Origin: Legionella genomosp. 1
Lineage (GTDB): Bacteria; Pseudomonadota; Gammaproteobacteria; Legionellales; Legionellaceae
Reading direction: 5' to 3'
DNA: 15,169 bases
Assembly: GCA_945901145.1 (NCBI GenBank)
Contig: CAMDJY010000008.1
Span: forward strand, 1-15,169
In this document: in pieces, positions 6,232 to 14,827 of the stretch
Layout: every line of letters starts with the position of its first letter
Position numbering within the stretch: position 1 is the first letter of the stretch
Made by a program: the position numbers and the translations under genes
The notes under the pieces: generated by a model
Database searches by the model: none
The model's input: the letters and a program-made list of their open reading frames with translations, nothing else
Told to the model about the DNA's origin: nothing

Positions 6232-7532
6232 GTCTTGCCTACGGTAACACTTAATAAACGTGCGGGATTAATATGTGTTTTAAACGCTTTTTGAATGTGT
6301 TGAGCAGTCACGGCCTGAATAGATTGCACATAGGTTTCTAAATAATTATCTGGTAACCCATAAAAAAGCATGCTAAGTAGAATATGAGCCATATTTTGAT
6401 TGCTTGCAATCGACAGAGGGAAGCTGCCGGTTAAGTATTTTTTTGCAGCTTTAAGTTCAGCGGGCGATGGTCCTGTTTGAATAAATTGCTCTAATAGTTT
6501 TCGTGCTAGATTTTCAGCTGAACGTGCTTGAGTTTGTTCGGTTGAAAAACTAATCATAAACGGCCCAAGGCCAGTTAAATGAGAAAATTGACTGTATACG
6601 CCATAGGTTAATCCACGTTTTTCGCGTAACTCAGTCGCAAGTATCGAGATTAAATTGCCCCCGCCCAAAATATGATTACCGACGACCAGTGGAAAGTAGT
6701 CTGGATCATTGTGATGAATACTGAGTTGTCCTATACGCACCATGGTTTGTGTTGAAACAAATGGAACTTCGATATTGATTTCTTCGGAGAGTAATTTTGC
6801 ATCAGGAATGCTAGGGGCTTTGTTGCCTTTGGGTAACGCTGCCATTAATTGATGTGATATTTTTTGGGCGGTTGGTGTGTCAATTGCGCCAACGATGACA
6901 ATGACTGCATTTTTGGCAACAACAAATTGATGATAAAACTGTTTGACGTCATTGACTGTTATCGCTTCGACTGTTTTTAATGTGCCGTCCAGCGGATGTG
7001 CGTAAGGGTGATTTTGGTATAAGGCTTGGAAAAAAGTTTGATTTGCCATGGCTTCCGGAGATTCTTCAACCTGACGAATGCTTAATAGTTGTTTGTTTTT
7101 TTCGCGATTAAATGCAGCGTCTGGGAAAACTGGATGACTCAAGATTTGCGTCAATATGCCTAAGGCTTCTTGAAGAGCGTTGGGCTCACTTAAAGTTCGC
7201 AATTTGATGATCATACTATCTCGCGAGCTTTCAGTGTCGTATTGCGCTCCGACACGAGCGAGTCTATCGGCAATTGTATTTGCATCGAGTTCTTGGCTGC
7301 CTTGGTTTAACAGTTCGGCGGTTAAGGCGCTGATGCCATATTTTTGGCCATCGTAGGCAGAGCCTGCATAAAAAGCAATATTAATATCTAACATGGGAAC
7401 CTCCATCGCTGGATAAAAGGCAACAGGGGTGCCTTCTGGCGTTTTCCAATGTTCTATCGGCAGGGCCGGGGAGGCATGAAGGACTTGGGTTAAAACAAGC
7501 CAAAAGATAACCGGGTAAAAAAATCGTTTCAT
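6228..7532 (-). CDS. Inactive M16 family peptidase-like protein (partner subunit)
   Basis: A 434-residue M16-fold protein with a Sec signal peptide (about residues 1-20, ending LHA), predicted periplasmic. The zinc motif HxxEH is missing: the aligned segment GISALTAELLNQGS (66-79) has Ala, Ala and Glu in place of His, Glu and His. Later M16 features are kept, such as LREKRGLTYGVYSQFS, the Arg/Tyr element that in M16B heterodimers is supplied to the active site by the non-catalytic subunit. It is translationally coupled to the active M16 gene upstream (ATGA at 7532-7529) and to rsmD downstream. The likely role is as the dead half of a two-subunit periplasmic M16B peptidase; substrates are unknown. 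Confidence 0.92.
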   Translation of the reverse strand: MKRFFYPVIFWLVLTQVLHASPALPIEHWKTPEGTPVAFYPAMEVPMLDINIAFYAGSAYDGQKYGISALTAELLNQGSQELDANTIADRLARVGAQYDTESSRDSMIIKLRTLSEPNALQEALGILTQILSHPVFPDAAFNREKNKQLLSIRQVEESPEAMANQTFFQALYQNHPYAHPLDGTLKTVEAITVNDVKQFYHQFVVAKNAVIVIVGAIDTPTAQKISHQLMAALPKGNKAPSIPDAKLLSEEINIEVPFVSTQTMVRIGQLSIHHNDPDYFPLVVGNHILGGGNLISILATELREKRGLTYGVYSQFSHLTGLGPFMISFSTEQTQARSAENLARKLLEQFIQTGPSPAELKAAKKYLTGSFPLSIASNQNMAHILLSMLFYGLPDNYLETYVQSIQAVTAQHIQKAFKTHINPARLLSVTVGKT

Positions 7533-8863
7533 GCTGGGGCTCCGGCTTTAGGTTTTATGGGTATTAATTGAGCATCTGTTTGTCGCCCTGAATTAAAGTA
7601 TTGTTTTATTGTTTTTTGGATGTCTTGACGAGAAATCTGTTTAAGGCGGGTTTCATAAGCTGAGATGATGTTCGAGCTCAAGCCGATGGTTTCAACCATG
7701 CCGATCTCCATCGCCTGACTAAAAATTGAGTCGCGCTCAAATGTTTTTTGGGCAATGAGTTGTGTTTTGACACGCTCGAGTTCGTCTGCTGATACGAACT
7801 CGGTTTTGAGCGTCTGGATCTCGGCTTGAATGGCTTGGTCGAGTGCTTTGAGTGAACAGGTTTGAGACGGCATGGCATAAATGATGAATTGGGATTCATA
7901 GCGTGTGTAAAGATTATACTGAACACCAATGTGACTTGCACAAGATGTTTGGCGAATGAGATGACGTTGGAGTCTGGCACTGTCGCCTCCGCCGAGCAGG
8001 GTTGCAATCAATTCAAGCGCGTAGGGATCCATGGTTTGTGTCGATGTTGCGCTTTTTACTGATGGTACGGTATATCCGCGAATGAATAAGGGGACTTGTA
8101 CTCTGCCATGTACTTCAATTGATTTTTTACCTAAAGGGGGTGGCTCAACCTGAGGTTTATGCGTATACGACTCGCGTTTTGTGAGTGGTCCAAAAAATTT
8201 CTCTGCGAGATAAAAGACTTCTTTGGGTTTGACATCACCGACAACGACGAGGGTCGCATGATTGGGGGCATAAAAACGATGATACCATAGTTTGACATCA
8301 TCAATAGTCAAGTGTTGTAAATCATTCATCCAGCCAATCACCGGTTGGTGATAAGGTGTGGTGAGATGTGCTGCTGCTAAAAAGCGCTCTAAAGCCAGTG
8401 CTTGTGGATTGTCTTCCGTGCGCATGCGTCGTTCTTCTTGAATGACTTTGATTTCTTTGGCAAATTCATTTGCATCTAAGATGAGATTTTGCATGCGATC
8501 GGCTTCTAACTTCATGCTCAGAGATAGATTTTTTGCTGCAATTTTTTCAAAATAAGCAGTATAATCAGTGCTGGTAAAGGCATTTTCTTGTCCGCCAACA
8601 GCAGCAATCGTTTTTGAAAAAACACCCAGGGGATAGTTTTTTGTTCCTTTAAACATCAAATGTTCAAGGACATGTGAAATGCCGGTGATGCCAGATGGAT
8701 CATCTGCTGAGCCGACTTGATACCAGACCATAACCACCGCAACCGGGGCTCTATGATCTTCCTTGACGATGATTTTCAACCCATTACTGAGTGTCAATTG
8801 GTTGCTATCAGCAAACGAAAGAAATGTAAGGCAGGTGAATAAGATGAAAAGTAATGGACGCAA
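7529..8863 (-). CDS. M16 family zinc metallopeptidase (catalytic subunit), TTG start
   Basis: A 444-residue periplasmic peptidase. After a Sec signal peptide (MRPLLFILFTCLTFLSFADS) it shows the M16 core: GLKIIVKEDHRAPVAVVMVW, then HVLEH (64-68), the inverted zinc motif HxxEH, in GISHVLEHLMFKGTKN, and the distal Glu ligand in VIQEERRMRTED (E143/E144). The start is TTG at 8863: an in-frame TGA lies three codons upstream and no ATG occurs before the conserved core, so the signal peptide requires TTG. A GGGGTGA sequence lies about six bases upstream. It heads an operon with its inactive partner and rsmD and is divergent from ftsY. The pair probably forms a heterodimer that degrades peptides in the periplasm. 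Confidence 0.94.
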   Translation of the reverse strand: MRPLLFILFTCLTFLSFADSNQLTLSNGLKIIVKEDHRAPVAVVMVWYQVGSADDPSGITGISHVLEHLMFKGTKNYPLGVFSKTIAAVGGQENAFTSTDYTAYFEKIAAKNLSLSMKLEADRMQNLILDANEFAKEIKVIQEERRMRTEDNPQALALERFLAAAHLTTPYHQPVIGWMNDLQHLTIDDVKLWYHRFYAPNHATLVVVGDVKPKEVFYLAEKFFGPLTKRESYTHKPQVEPPPLGKKSIEVHGRVQVPLFIRGYTVPSVKSATSTQTMDPYALELIATLLGGGDSARLQRHLIRQTSCASHIGVQYNLYTRYESQFIIYAMPSQTCSLKALDQAIQAEIQTLKTEFVSADELERVKTQLIAQKTFERDSIFSQAMEIGMVETIGLSSNIISAYETRLKQISRQDIQKTIKQYFNSGRQTDAQLIPIKPKAGAPA

Positions 8864-8924
8864 TTTATGTCACCCCAGGAAAAAGATGATAGAATTTCAC
8901 ATTTTACCTATTTTGTGAATAGAT
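8864..8924. promoter_or_regulatory. Divergent promoter region between the M16 operon and ftsY, with inverted repeat
   Basis: This 61-base gap must hold promoters for both directions. For ftsY the plus strand shows ATGTCA (8867-8872), a 17-base spacer and TAGAAT (8890-8895) preceded by TGA, an extended -10. This predicts a start near 8902 and a leader of about 23 bases. Immediately downstream lies a perfect inverted repeat, TTCACA (8896-8901) and TGTGAA (8914-8919) with 12 bases between, which could be an operator. No convincing minus-strand promoter could be fixed; TATCAT (8891-8886) is a candidate -10. The predicted ftsY -35 overlaps the ribosome-binding region of the M16 gene. Confidence 0.5.
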
Positions 8925-9887
8925 ATGATGAAATGGTTGAAGCGAAATCAAAATTCTGCTAAGCCTGAAGAGGATTTAGGGTTATTTTCTCGGCTTAAGC
9001 GAAGTTTAAATCAAACCCGACAGCAATTAGGCCGGGGGCTGCGTCAATTATTACACGGAAAAAAGGTGATTGATGCCGAATTGCTTGAAGCATTAGAAAC
9101 ACAATTGCTGATGGCAGATTTTGGTGTGGAAACTACGGAAAAATTACTTGCTGAATTGAAAGAAGAGGTGGCTTTGCAAGAAATTGTCGATGGTGACGTG
9201 ATTTTAGCTACGCTTCACCAGCGCATGGCCATGCTTCTTCCTCCTGCTGTTGAAATCAAGCCATCGGCGACACCCCATGTGATTTTAATGGTGGGGGTGA
9301 ACGGCGCGGGCAAAACGACGACCATTGGTAAACTCGCCCATCGCTATCAGTTGGAGGGCAAGCGTGTGATGCTTGCTGCTGGTGATACTTTTAGAGCCGC
9401 AGCCGTAGAGCAATTACAAGCTTGGGGCGAACGTAACCACGTTCCGGTCATTGCTCAGCATACGGGCGCTGATAGTGCTTCGGTCTTATTTGATGCCTTG
9501 ACTGCTGCGAAAGCCCGAGGAATAGATGTTTTAATTGCAGATACAGCGGGAAGATTGCATACACAAAATCATTTGATGGAAGAGTTAAAAAAAGTGAAGC
9601 GTGTTTTGCATAAACTCGATGGCGATGCCCCTCATGAGACGCTGTTAGTTCTTGATGCAAGTATTGGACAAAATGCATTGAATCAGGCACGTGAATTTCA
9701 TCATGCGATTGGACTTACAGGGATTATTATGACTAAATTGGATGGTACGGCTAAAGGTGGGATTTTATTTGCTATTGCAAACACGATTAATATCCCCTTT
9801 TGTTATCTTGGAATTGGTGAAAAAATAGACGATTTAAGGCCTTTTGATTCTGAACAATTTCTTCAGGCAATTTTTCAAAATGATTGA
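8925..9887 (+). CDS. ftsY: Signal recognition particle receptor FtsY
   Basis: A 320-residue SRP-family GTPase. An N domain spans about 18-110, preceded by a short basic start (MMKWLKRNQN) in place of the long acidic A domain of E. coli FtsY. The G domain has G1 GVNGAGKTTT (124-133), the insertion-box motif DTFRAAAVEQL (154-164), G3 DTAGR (206-210) and G4 TKLD (270-273), with the closing GIGEKIDDLRPFD. With Ffh it docks ribosome-nascent chain complexes at the inner membrane. ATG codons at 8925 and 8928 are both possible starts; neither has a strong ribosome binding site. Its last codons overlap the ftsE start by 8 bases. The short N-terminus is common in gammaproteobacteria outside enterics. 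Confidence 0.97.
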   Translation: MMKWLKRNQNSAKPEEDLGLFSRLKRSLNQTRQQLGRGLRQLLHGKKVIDAELLEALETQLLMADFGVETTEKLLAELKEEVALQEIVDGDVILATLHQRMAMLLPPAVEIKPSATPHVILMVGVNGAGKTTTIGKLAHRYQLEGKRVMLAAGDTFRAAAVEQLQAWGERNHVPVIAQHTGADSASVLFDALTAAKARGIDVLIADTAGRLHTQNHLMEELKKVKRVLHKLDGDAPHETLLVLDASIGQNALNQAREFHHAIGLTGIIMTKLDGTAKGGILFAIANTINIPFCYLGIGEKIDDLRPFDSEQFLQAIFQND

Positions 9888-10530
9888 ATTAAAACAAGTT
9901 ACTAAGCGTTATCCCGGCGGATTTGAAGCGTTAAGTCAAGTAAATTTTTCTTTGAACTCAGGAGAAATGGTTTTTTTGACTGGACATTCAGGCGCAGGAA
10001 AAAGCACATTGATTAAATTGATTGCTATGTTAGAGCGCCCAACCTCAGGTCAGATGATAATCAATGGTGCATTGGGCACAACGTTCAAGCCCAAAGACAT
10101 CGCTGGTTATCGAAGAAGTCTTGGCATTGTTTTTCAAGCACCTTGCTTGATAAGCGATCAAAATATTTTTGATAATGTTGCTTTGCCACTGAAGCTCCAA
10201 GGCGCTGATCCTGCGTTTATTGCCAAGCGGGTGCATGCTTCTTTAGAAATGGTTGGGTTATTATCTAAAGAGAAAATGAAACCAGCTTATCTTTCAGGGG
10301 GCGAGCAACAACGTGTTGGGATTGCGCGGGCAATTGTTCATAAACCTAAGTTATTAATCGCGGATGAACCAACAGGTAATTTGGACCCGGCTTTATCTGC
10401 TGATATTATGAAATTGTTTGAACAGTTCAATCAGGTCGGCGTTGCTGTGTTAATTGCAACACATGATTTGGCTTTAATTGCAGGCATGAAACATCGTATC
10501 GTAATGCTCAAAGGAGGCCTTGCGTGTTGA
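9880..10530 (+). CDS. ftsE: Cell division ATP-binding protein FtsE
   Basis: A 216-residue ABC ATPase, close to the usual FtsE length of about 220. It has Walker A GHSGAGKST (35-43), Q-loop Q86, signature LSGGEQQRVGIARA (138-151), Walker B LLIADEP with catalytic E163, and switch H195. The open frame extends upstream to an ATG at 9844, but the start at 9880 is chosen because MIELKQVTKRYPGG is the canonical FtsE N-terminus and it overlaps the ftsY stop by only 8 bases. No strong ribosome binding site is seen, so translation is probably coupled to ftsY. With FtsX it forms the divisome complex that activates periplasmic cell-wall amidases or hydrolases. It overlaps ftsX by 7 bases. Confidence 0.97.
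   Translation: MIELKQVTKRYPGGFEALSQVNFSLNSGEMVFLTGHSGAGKSTLIKLIAMLERPTSGQMIINGALGTTFKPKDIAGYRRSLGIVFQAPCLISDQNIFDNVALPLKLQGADPAFIAKRVHASLEMVGLLSKEKMKPAYLSGGEQQRVGIARAIVHKPKLLIADEPTGNLDPALSADIMKLFEQFNQVGVAVLIATHDLALIAGMKHRIVMLKGGLAC
10511..10517 (+). promoter_or_regulatory. Ribosome binding site of ftsX
   Basis: A perfect AAGGAGG lies six bases before the GTG at 10524, within the last codons of ftsE. It supports the GTG start rather than the adjacent TTG at 10527. Confidence 0.8.
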
Positions 10531-11414
10531 AAGATATAAAAATTTGGATGGTGTGTCATCAGCAAGCCTTTGGGGATAGTATCAGCATGCTGTTGCGCGC
10601 GCCTGTTGCGACATTGATGATGGTTGTTGTCATCGCATTAGCACTATCTCTTCCGGCGTTGTTTTGGTTATTAACAACTAATATTAAGCAATTAACGATC
10701 AACTTTCAGCAAGGCGAGCAGATTTCTTTGTATCTTCCTGTTTCTTTGTCGCAAGTTGAGCAAAATAACGTCTTACAACAAGTGCGTCAAACGACAGGGG
10801 TTCATGACGCTCGATATATTTCTGCAGCAGAAGGTTTGGCTGAGTTACAAAAACAGCAAGGCTTAAAAGATGTTGGTCAATATTTAGTGAATAATCCAAT
10901 TCCTGCTGTGATTCAAGTTACGCCTCAACAGCAATTTAATACGCCTGAGATGATGAATCAATTGGCTGAAAAATTTAAGTCTTACCAAAACATTGACCAA
11001 GTTCAATTTGATTTACAATGGGTTGCGCGATTACACGCAATTTTAAGCTTTGTAGAAGCTCTTACAGAAGGGTTAATTATCTTGTTGGGATTAGCTGTTG
11101 CCATGATCATTGCTCATACCATTCGACTTGCGGTGCATAAACGTCATGAACAAGTCCAAATTCTGAAATTAATCGGTGCCACGGATGCCTATATTGCTCG
11201 ACCTTTTTTGTATTCAGGGTTTTGGTTTGGTTTTATGAGCGCAGTTTTGGCTTTATTGATGGCACAAGGGTTTCTGTGGCATTTGTCTGCATTCGAAATC
11301 GATGATATTAAACTATCTATTTCTTTCAACCAAACGTTGAGCTTTACTGCTGTCGCGACCCTTCTGGGCTGGTTGAGCGCATGGGTCGCGGTTAAAAGGC
11401 AGTTAAAGCTTTAA
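10524..11414 (+). CDS. ftsX: Cell division protein FtsX (permease-like subunit)
   Basis: A 296-residue inner-membrane protein with the FtsX layout: a cytoplasmic N-terminus containing HQQAFGDSISMLLRAPVATL, TM1 at about 29-51, a periplasmic domain (52-170) with the GEQISLYLPVSLSQ and NNPIPAVIQV patterns, then TM2 (about 172-197), TM3 (227-252) and TM4 (270-290). The cytoplasmic loop after TM2 carries HKRHEQVQILKLIGATDAYI, the conserved FtsX motif. It starts with GTG and is coupled to ftsE. FtsEX transmits ATP hydrolysis across the membrane to septal cell-wall hydrolysis. Its TAA overlaps the stop of the convergent barrel gene, leaving no room for a separate terminator. Confidence 0.96.
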   Translation: MLKDIKIWMVCHQQAFGDSISMLLRAPVATLMMVVVIALALSLPALFWLLTTNIKQLTINFQQGEQISLYLPVSLSQVEQNNVLQQVRQTTGVHDARYISAAEGLAELQKQQGLKDVGQYLVNNPIPAVIQVTPQQQFNTPEMMNQLAEKFKSYQNIDQVQFDLQWVARLHAILSFVEALTEGLIILLGLAVAMIIAHTIRLAVHKRHEQVQILKLIGATDAYIARPFLYSGFWFGFMSAVLALLMAQGFLWHLSAFEIDDIKLSISFNQTLSFTAVATLLGWLSAWVAVKRQLKL

Positions 11415-12304
11415 AAAGATTTATTAATAGAAATATTAAATGTTTGTACATCAAATTGCTGGGATGGATTAATGTATGATGTTCCGGTCAGATTCCCAAG
11501 GGCGATTTGATTAGTAAAAGGACTTACATATTTAACAGTGTTTTTGGGCGTTTTTGCATAAGTATAGTTAAAATCGAAGAACCAAGATGAGCTGAGTGAG
11601 TAGGTCAAGCCAAGTTGCGTAGCACCTCCCCACTCCCACATAGATTGCGCTAAATTGACGGGTGCTCCGCTGATATTGGTCCCAGGCATGCCGTTGTAAT
11701 CTGCATAGCCAATGAGGTGGTAAATATTAGATTGCATGCCAAATAGCGAGGGCCCGATGCCAAAATACAACTGATTATGTTTAAACGAATGGCCAATAAA
11801 TGCCAGCAACAATAGTTCATGATTAATACTGGTTTGCACTGATTCTATAGCATAGTTTCCTGTGAAATTAGTTGTTATCCCCGTTACATAATTATAATTT
11901 GAGCCTACTTGCTTAATAGTCGTATTATTATTGGATAAGTGTGAATTTAAATAGTCATAGCTAAATTTAAGACCTAAGAAATTAGGATTGTTGCTAAATT
12001 GATGCAAGTATCCTGTTTGTGCATGCGGAGAAAATAGCGTTTCACTTTGGTAAAATGGATTAGAGTATCCTGCTGCTGATCCGCTGCTTATTAAAAGTGG
12101 TCCGACAGCGGCGCTATTTACGCCTCTACCATAAACTGTTTGGTTTTCAAGATGGATTGCGTTATAACTGCCACCAATACCTACAAAAAATTTATTATCT
12201 GGTGAAGAAGAAATAGACCCCATGTTGCCTGAGATTGCGATATTTGAAAACAGTGCGGTACATAATCCAAGGCAATAGGACTTTATGGTTAATTTTTTTA
12301 TCAC
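11411..12304 (-). CDS. Predicted outer-membrane beta-barrel protein, function unknown
   Basis: A 297-residue protein with a Sec signal peptide (about 1-25: MIKKLTIKSYCLGLC, ending near AIS/G) and a mature start GNMGSISSSPDNKFFVGIGG. The remainder alternates polar and aromatic residues in strand-like stretches rich in N, S, T, Y and G, for example LGLKFSYDYLNSHL, LYFGIGPSLF and SWFFDFNYTYAKT. It ends in a strand with terminal Phe (FNISINKSF), the usual recognition signal for BAM insertion. This suggests an opacity/porin-like barrel of roughly 8 to 12 strands. The mature N-terminus recalls surface proteins of Legionella-like bacteria, but no specific family is recognised. The start is GTG at 12304, chosen for the signal peptide; its ribosome binding site is weak. 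It converges with ftsX and is divergent from rpoH. Confidence 0.8.
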   Translation of the reverse strand: MIKKLTIKSYCLGLCTALFSNIAISGNMGSISSSPDNKFFVGIGGSYNAIHLENQTVYGRGVNSAAVGPLLISSGSAAGYSNPFYQSETLFSPHAQTGYLHQFSNNPNFLGLKFSYDYLNSHLSNNNTTIKQVGSNYNYVTGITTNFTGNYAIESVQTSINHELLLLAFIGHSFKHNQLYFGIGPSLFGMQSNIYHLIGYADYNGMPGTNISGAPVNLAQSMWEWGGATQLGLTYSLSSSWFFDFNYTYAKTPKNTVKYVSPFTNQIALGNLTGTSYINPSQQFDVQTFNISINKSF

Positions 12305-12347
12305 TTTTAAAATAATCCACAGTAAAATAAATAGGGGCTAGGAGTGT

Positions 12348-12353
12348 ATTATA
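12348..12353 (-). promoter_or_regulatory. Consensus -10 box for the outer-membrane barrel gene
   Basis: On the minus strand a perfect TATAAT lies about 44 bases upstream of the GTG at 12304. No good -35 is found at 16-18 bases, so the promoter may rely on an activator or on another element. The predicted leader is about 35 bases. Confidence 0.5.
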
Positions 12354-12379
12354 AAATGCTGCTCAAACTCCAGTAACGT

Positions 12380-12407
12380 GTGAAAATAAAAAAATTTATG
12401 CTATGAT
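12380..12407 (+). promoter_or_regulatory. Probable sigma-70 type promoter of rpoH
   Basis: GTGAAA (12380-12385, four of six matches to the -35 consensus), a 16-base spacer and TATGAT (12402-12407) preceded by TGC, giving an extended -10. The predicted start is near 12414, with a leader of about 32 bases before the rpoH ATG. A GAGGAG ribosome binding site lies at 12436-12441. Confidence 0.55.
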
Positions 12408-12445
12408 ATCTGCCATCTCTTAATGACGTTTTTTGCGAGGAGATT

Positions 12446-13312
12446 ATGAGTTTACCATTACAATATGCCATGAATGTTCCCATGGGCAGTTTGGATGCAT
12501 ACATCCATCAAGTGAATCAAATCCCTATGCTGTCCGCAGCAGAAGAGCTTGATTACGCACAGCGTTTACGTAAAGAAGGGGATTTAGAAAGCGCACGTCG
12601 TTTAGTGTTGCCACACTTACGCTATGTTGTTCGTCTTGCGCGTGGTTACTTGGGTTATGGTCTACCTTTGAATGATTTGATCCAAGAAGGTAATGTTGGG
12701 TTGATGAAGGCAGTTAAACGCTTTGACCCCTCTATTGGGGTGCGGTTGGTTTCATTTGCTGTGCATTGGATTCGTGCGGAAATTCATGAGTTTGTTCTTA
12801 GAAATTGGCGAATTGTCAAAGTTGCGACAACCAAAGCCCAACGCAAACTGTTTTTTAATATGCGTCAAATGAAAAAACGCCTGGGTTGGTTTAATGCAGA
12901 AGAGATTGAGGCAGTCGCTAAAGATTTAGGCGTGACCACAAAAGATGTCTTGACCATGGAGCAACGTTTAAATGCCATGGATGCGTCCTTTGATATTGAT
13001 GATGATTCAGATAGCGGCGAGGGCACACAAGCGCTTAAAGTCCCCGCACGATATTTACATGACGCAACCAGTGATCCTGCTTATCTGATTGAAGCAGCTG
13101 ACCATGATTATCAAAGTGGGGAGAAGCTCCAGCTTGCTTTGGCGCGTTTAGACGCTCGGAGTCAGGATATTTTAAAACAGCGCTGGCTCTTAGATGATAA
13201 AGCAATTACTTTGCATACTTTGGCGGAACAATATGATATTTCTGCAGAGCGCGTGCGTCAGTTAGAAAAAAATGCGATGAAAAAACTGCGTCAATATTTA
13301 GAAGAAGTGTAA
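12446..13312 (+). CDS. rpoH: RNA polymerase sigma factor RpoH (sigma-32)
   Basis: A 288-residue heat-shock sigma factor of normal length. Region 1.2/2 runs from [20 protein letters not shown] (15-34) through [18 protein letters not shown] (78-95) and the DNA-recognising [21 protein letters not shown] (104-124). The RpoH box QRKLFFNMR (132-140), which separates RpoH from other group 3 sigma factors, is present with Met for the common Leu. Region 4.2 ends with [24 protein letters not shown], the -35-recognising helix-turn-helix. It directs transcription of chaperone and protease genes. ATG follows GAGGAG at good spacing. It follows ftsYEX, as in Pseudomonas, but is separated here by the inverted barrel gene, so it must use its own promoter. 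It converges with the SpoVR gene at six bases. Confidence 0.97.
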   Translation: MSLPLQYAMNVPMGSLDAYIHQVNQIPMLSAAEELDYAQRLRKEGDLESARRLVLPHLRYVVRLARGYLGYGLPLNDLIQEGNVGLMKAVKRFDPSIGVRLVSFAVHWIRAEIHEFVLRNWRIVKVATTKAQRKLFFNMRQMKKRLGWFNAEEIEAVAKDLGVTTKDVLTMEQRLNAMDASFDIDDDSDSGEGTQALKVPARYLHDATSDPAYLIEAADHDYQSGEKLQLALARLDARSQDILKQRWLLDDKAITLHTLAEQYDISAERVRQLEKNAMKKLRQYLEEV

Positions 13313-13318
13313 GGGATA

Positions 13319-14827
13319 TTATTTTTCAGTTTTTGGTGGACAGTGGTGCTCTGCTGTGATGTTTCCTTGAATATCAATTGCTTTAAGTGTTACAGGAAAT
13401 TTCCAGAGACTATGTAAATGTTTGAGTACCTGATCCGTTGACGCCCCAAGCGGGATGCGTTGATGCTGAGTATAGTGCAATGTCAGTGCGCGGTCGCCTT
13501 CTAAGTCGACTGAAAAGACTTGGATGTCTGGTTCTTGACTGCCTAAATTATATTGTTTTGCTAGTGCTTCTCGAATGTGTTCGTAACCACCTTCGTCGTG
13601 AATAGCATGAATCATATACTCTGGCTTTTGGTCATCATCGACTAATTGAAATAGTTTTAATTCCCGCATCAGATGTGGGGATAAATATTGTGCGATAAAA
13701 CTTTCATCTTTGTAATTTCTCATGGCTGTATCTAGACTCGTTAGCCAATTGGTATTGGCTAACTGAGGAAACCATTGCTTATCTTCAGGTGTTGGTGATT
13801 CGCAGATACGTTTAATATCTTGCATCATGCCATAACCCAGCGCATAGGGATTAATGCCATTAAAATACGGATGTTTATAGGGGAGCTGCATAATCACATT
13901 GGTATGGTTCGCTAAAACTTCTAGCATAAATTCATCAGTGACTAAACCTTCGTCATAGAGCCCATGCAGAAGCGTGTAATGCCAAAAGCAGGCCCAGCCT
14001 TCATTCATGACTTTGGTCTGACCCTGAGGATAAAAATATTGCGCGACTTTTCGAACAATACGAACTAATTCTCGTTCCCAGGGGTTTAATAGTGGCGCAT
14101 TTTTTTCTATAAAATAAAGAATATTTTCTTGAGGTTCTTGAGGGAAACGCGTTTTTTCGGGATGTTTTCCTAAGCTTTCAGCTGATGGGATTGTGCGCCA
14201 GAGTTCGTTGACTTGTGATTGTAAATACGCTTCTCGGTTTTGCTGGCGTATTTTTTCTTCTTGGATGGATAACGGTGTCGGGTGCTTATAACGGTCGACA
14301 CCATAATTCATCAGTGCATGGCATGCGTCGAGAATTGACTCAACGGCGTCAATGCCATATTTTTCTTCACATTCGCTGACGTAGTGTTTCGCAAACATTA
14401 AGTAATCGATGATGGCATCAGCTGAGGTCCACATTTTAAAAAGATAATTATTTTTAAAAAATGAATTGTGACCGTAACAAGCATGCGCGATCACGAGCGC
14501 TTGCATCGCCATGGTGTTTTCTTCCATCAAATAAGCAATACACGGGTTAGAATTAATGACGAGTTCATAAGCAAGACCCATTTCCCCACGTTGATAACTT
14601 TTCTCGACGCTGACAAAATGTTTACCAAAAGACCAATGATTATATCCAATCGGCATACCCACTGACGCATAAGAATCAATCATTTGCTCAGCAGAAATAA
14701 TTTCAATTTGATTGGGATAAGTATCTAATTGGAAATCTTTGGCAATGCGAGCAATTTCGCGATCGTAAGTTTGGATCAGATCAAATGTCCATTCACCGCC
14801 GACTGAAATTGGCTTTTTCTTGTTCAT
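13319..14827 (-). CDS. ycgB: SpoVR family protein (YcgB-like)
   Basis: A 502-residue cytoplasmic protein, the usual SpoVR/YcgB length. Family patterns are visible throughout: [19 protein letters not shown] near the start, [14 protein letters not shown] (58-71), [20 protein letters not shown] (275-294), the long [19 protein letters not shown], and a smaller C-terminal domain from about 430. SpoVR affects spore cortex formation in Bacillus; in non-spore-formers such as E. coli the gene belongs with yeaG (PrkA-like kinase) and yeaH, a stationary-phase stress set. No enzymatic activity is established. Its ATG overlaps the TGA of the DUF444 gene (ATGA), confirming the operon. Only six bases separate its stop from that of rpoH. 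Confidence 0.95.
   Translation of the reverse strand: MNKKKPISVGGEWTFDLIQTYDREIARIAKDFQLDTYPNQIEIISAEQMIDSYASVGMPIGYNHWSFGKHFVSVEKSYQRGEMGLAYELVINSNPCIAYLMEENTMAMQALVIAHACYGHNSFFKNNYLFKMWTSADAIIDYLMFAKHYVSECEEKYGIDAVESILDACHALMNYGVDRYKHPTPLSIQEEKIRQQNREAYLQSQVNELWRTIPSAESLGKHPEKTRFPQEPQENILYFIEKNAPLLNPWERELVRIVRKVAQYFYPQGQTKVMNEGWACFWHYTLLHGLYDEGLVTDEFMLEVLANHTNVIMQLPYKHPYFNGINPYALGYGMMQDIKRICESPTPEDKQWFPQLANTNWLTSLDTAMRNYKDESFIAQYLSPHLMRELKLFQLVDDDQKPEYMIHAIHDEGGYEHIREALAKQYNLGSQEPDIQVFSVDLEGDRALTLHYTQHQRIPLGASTDQVLKHLHSLWKFPVTLKAIDIQGNITAEHHCPPKTEK

Noticed and set aside
8896..8919. CRP-type binding site
   Set aside because: The half-sites are in the opposite order (TCACA before TGTGA) and the spacing is wrong for a CRP site. 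It is kept only as an unassigned inverted repeat.
9844..9879. Longer N-terminus for FtsE starting at 9844
   Set aside because: It would add 12 residues unlike any FtsE; MIELKQVTKRYPGG at 9880 is the canonical start.
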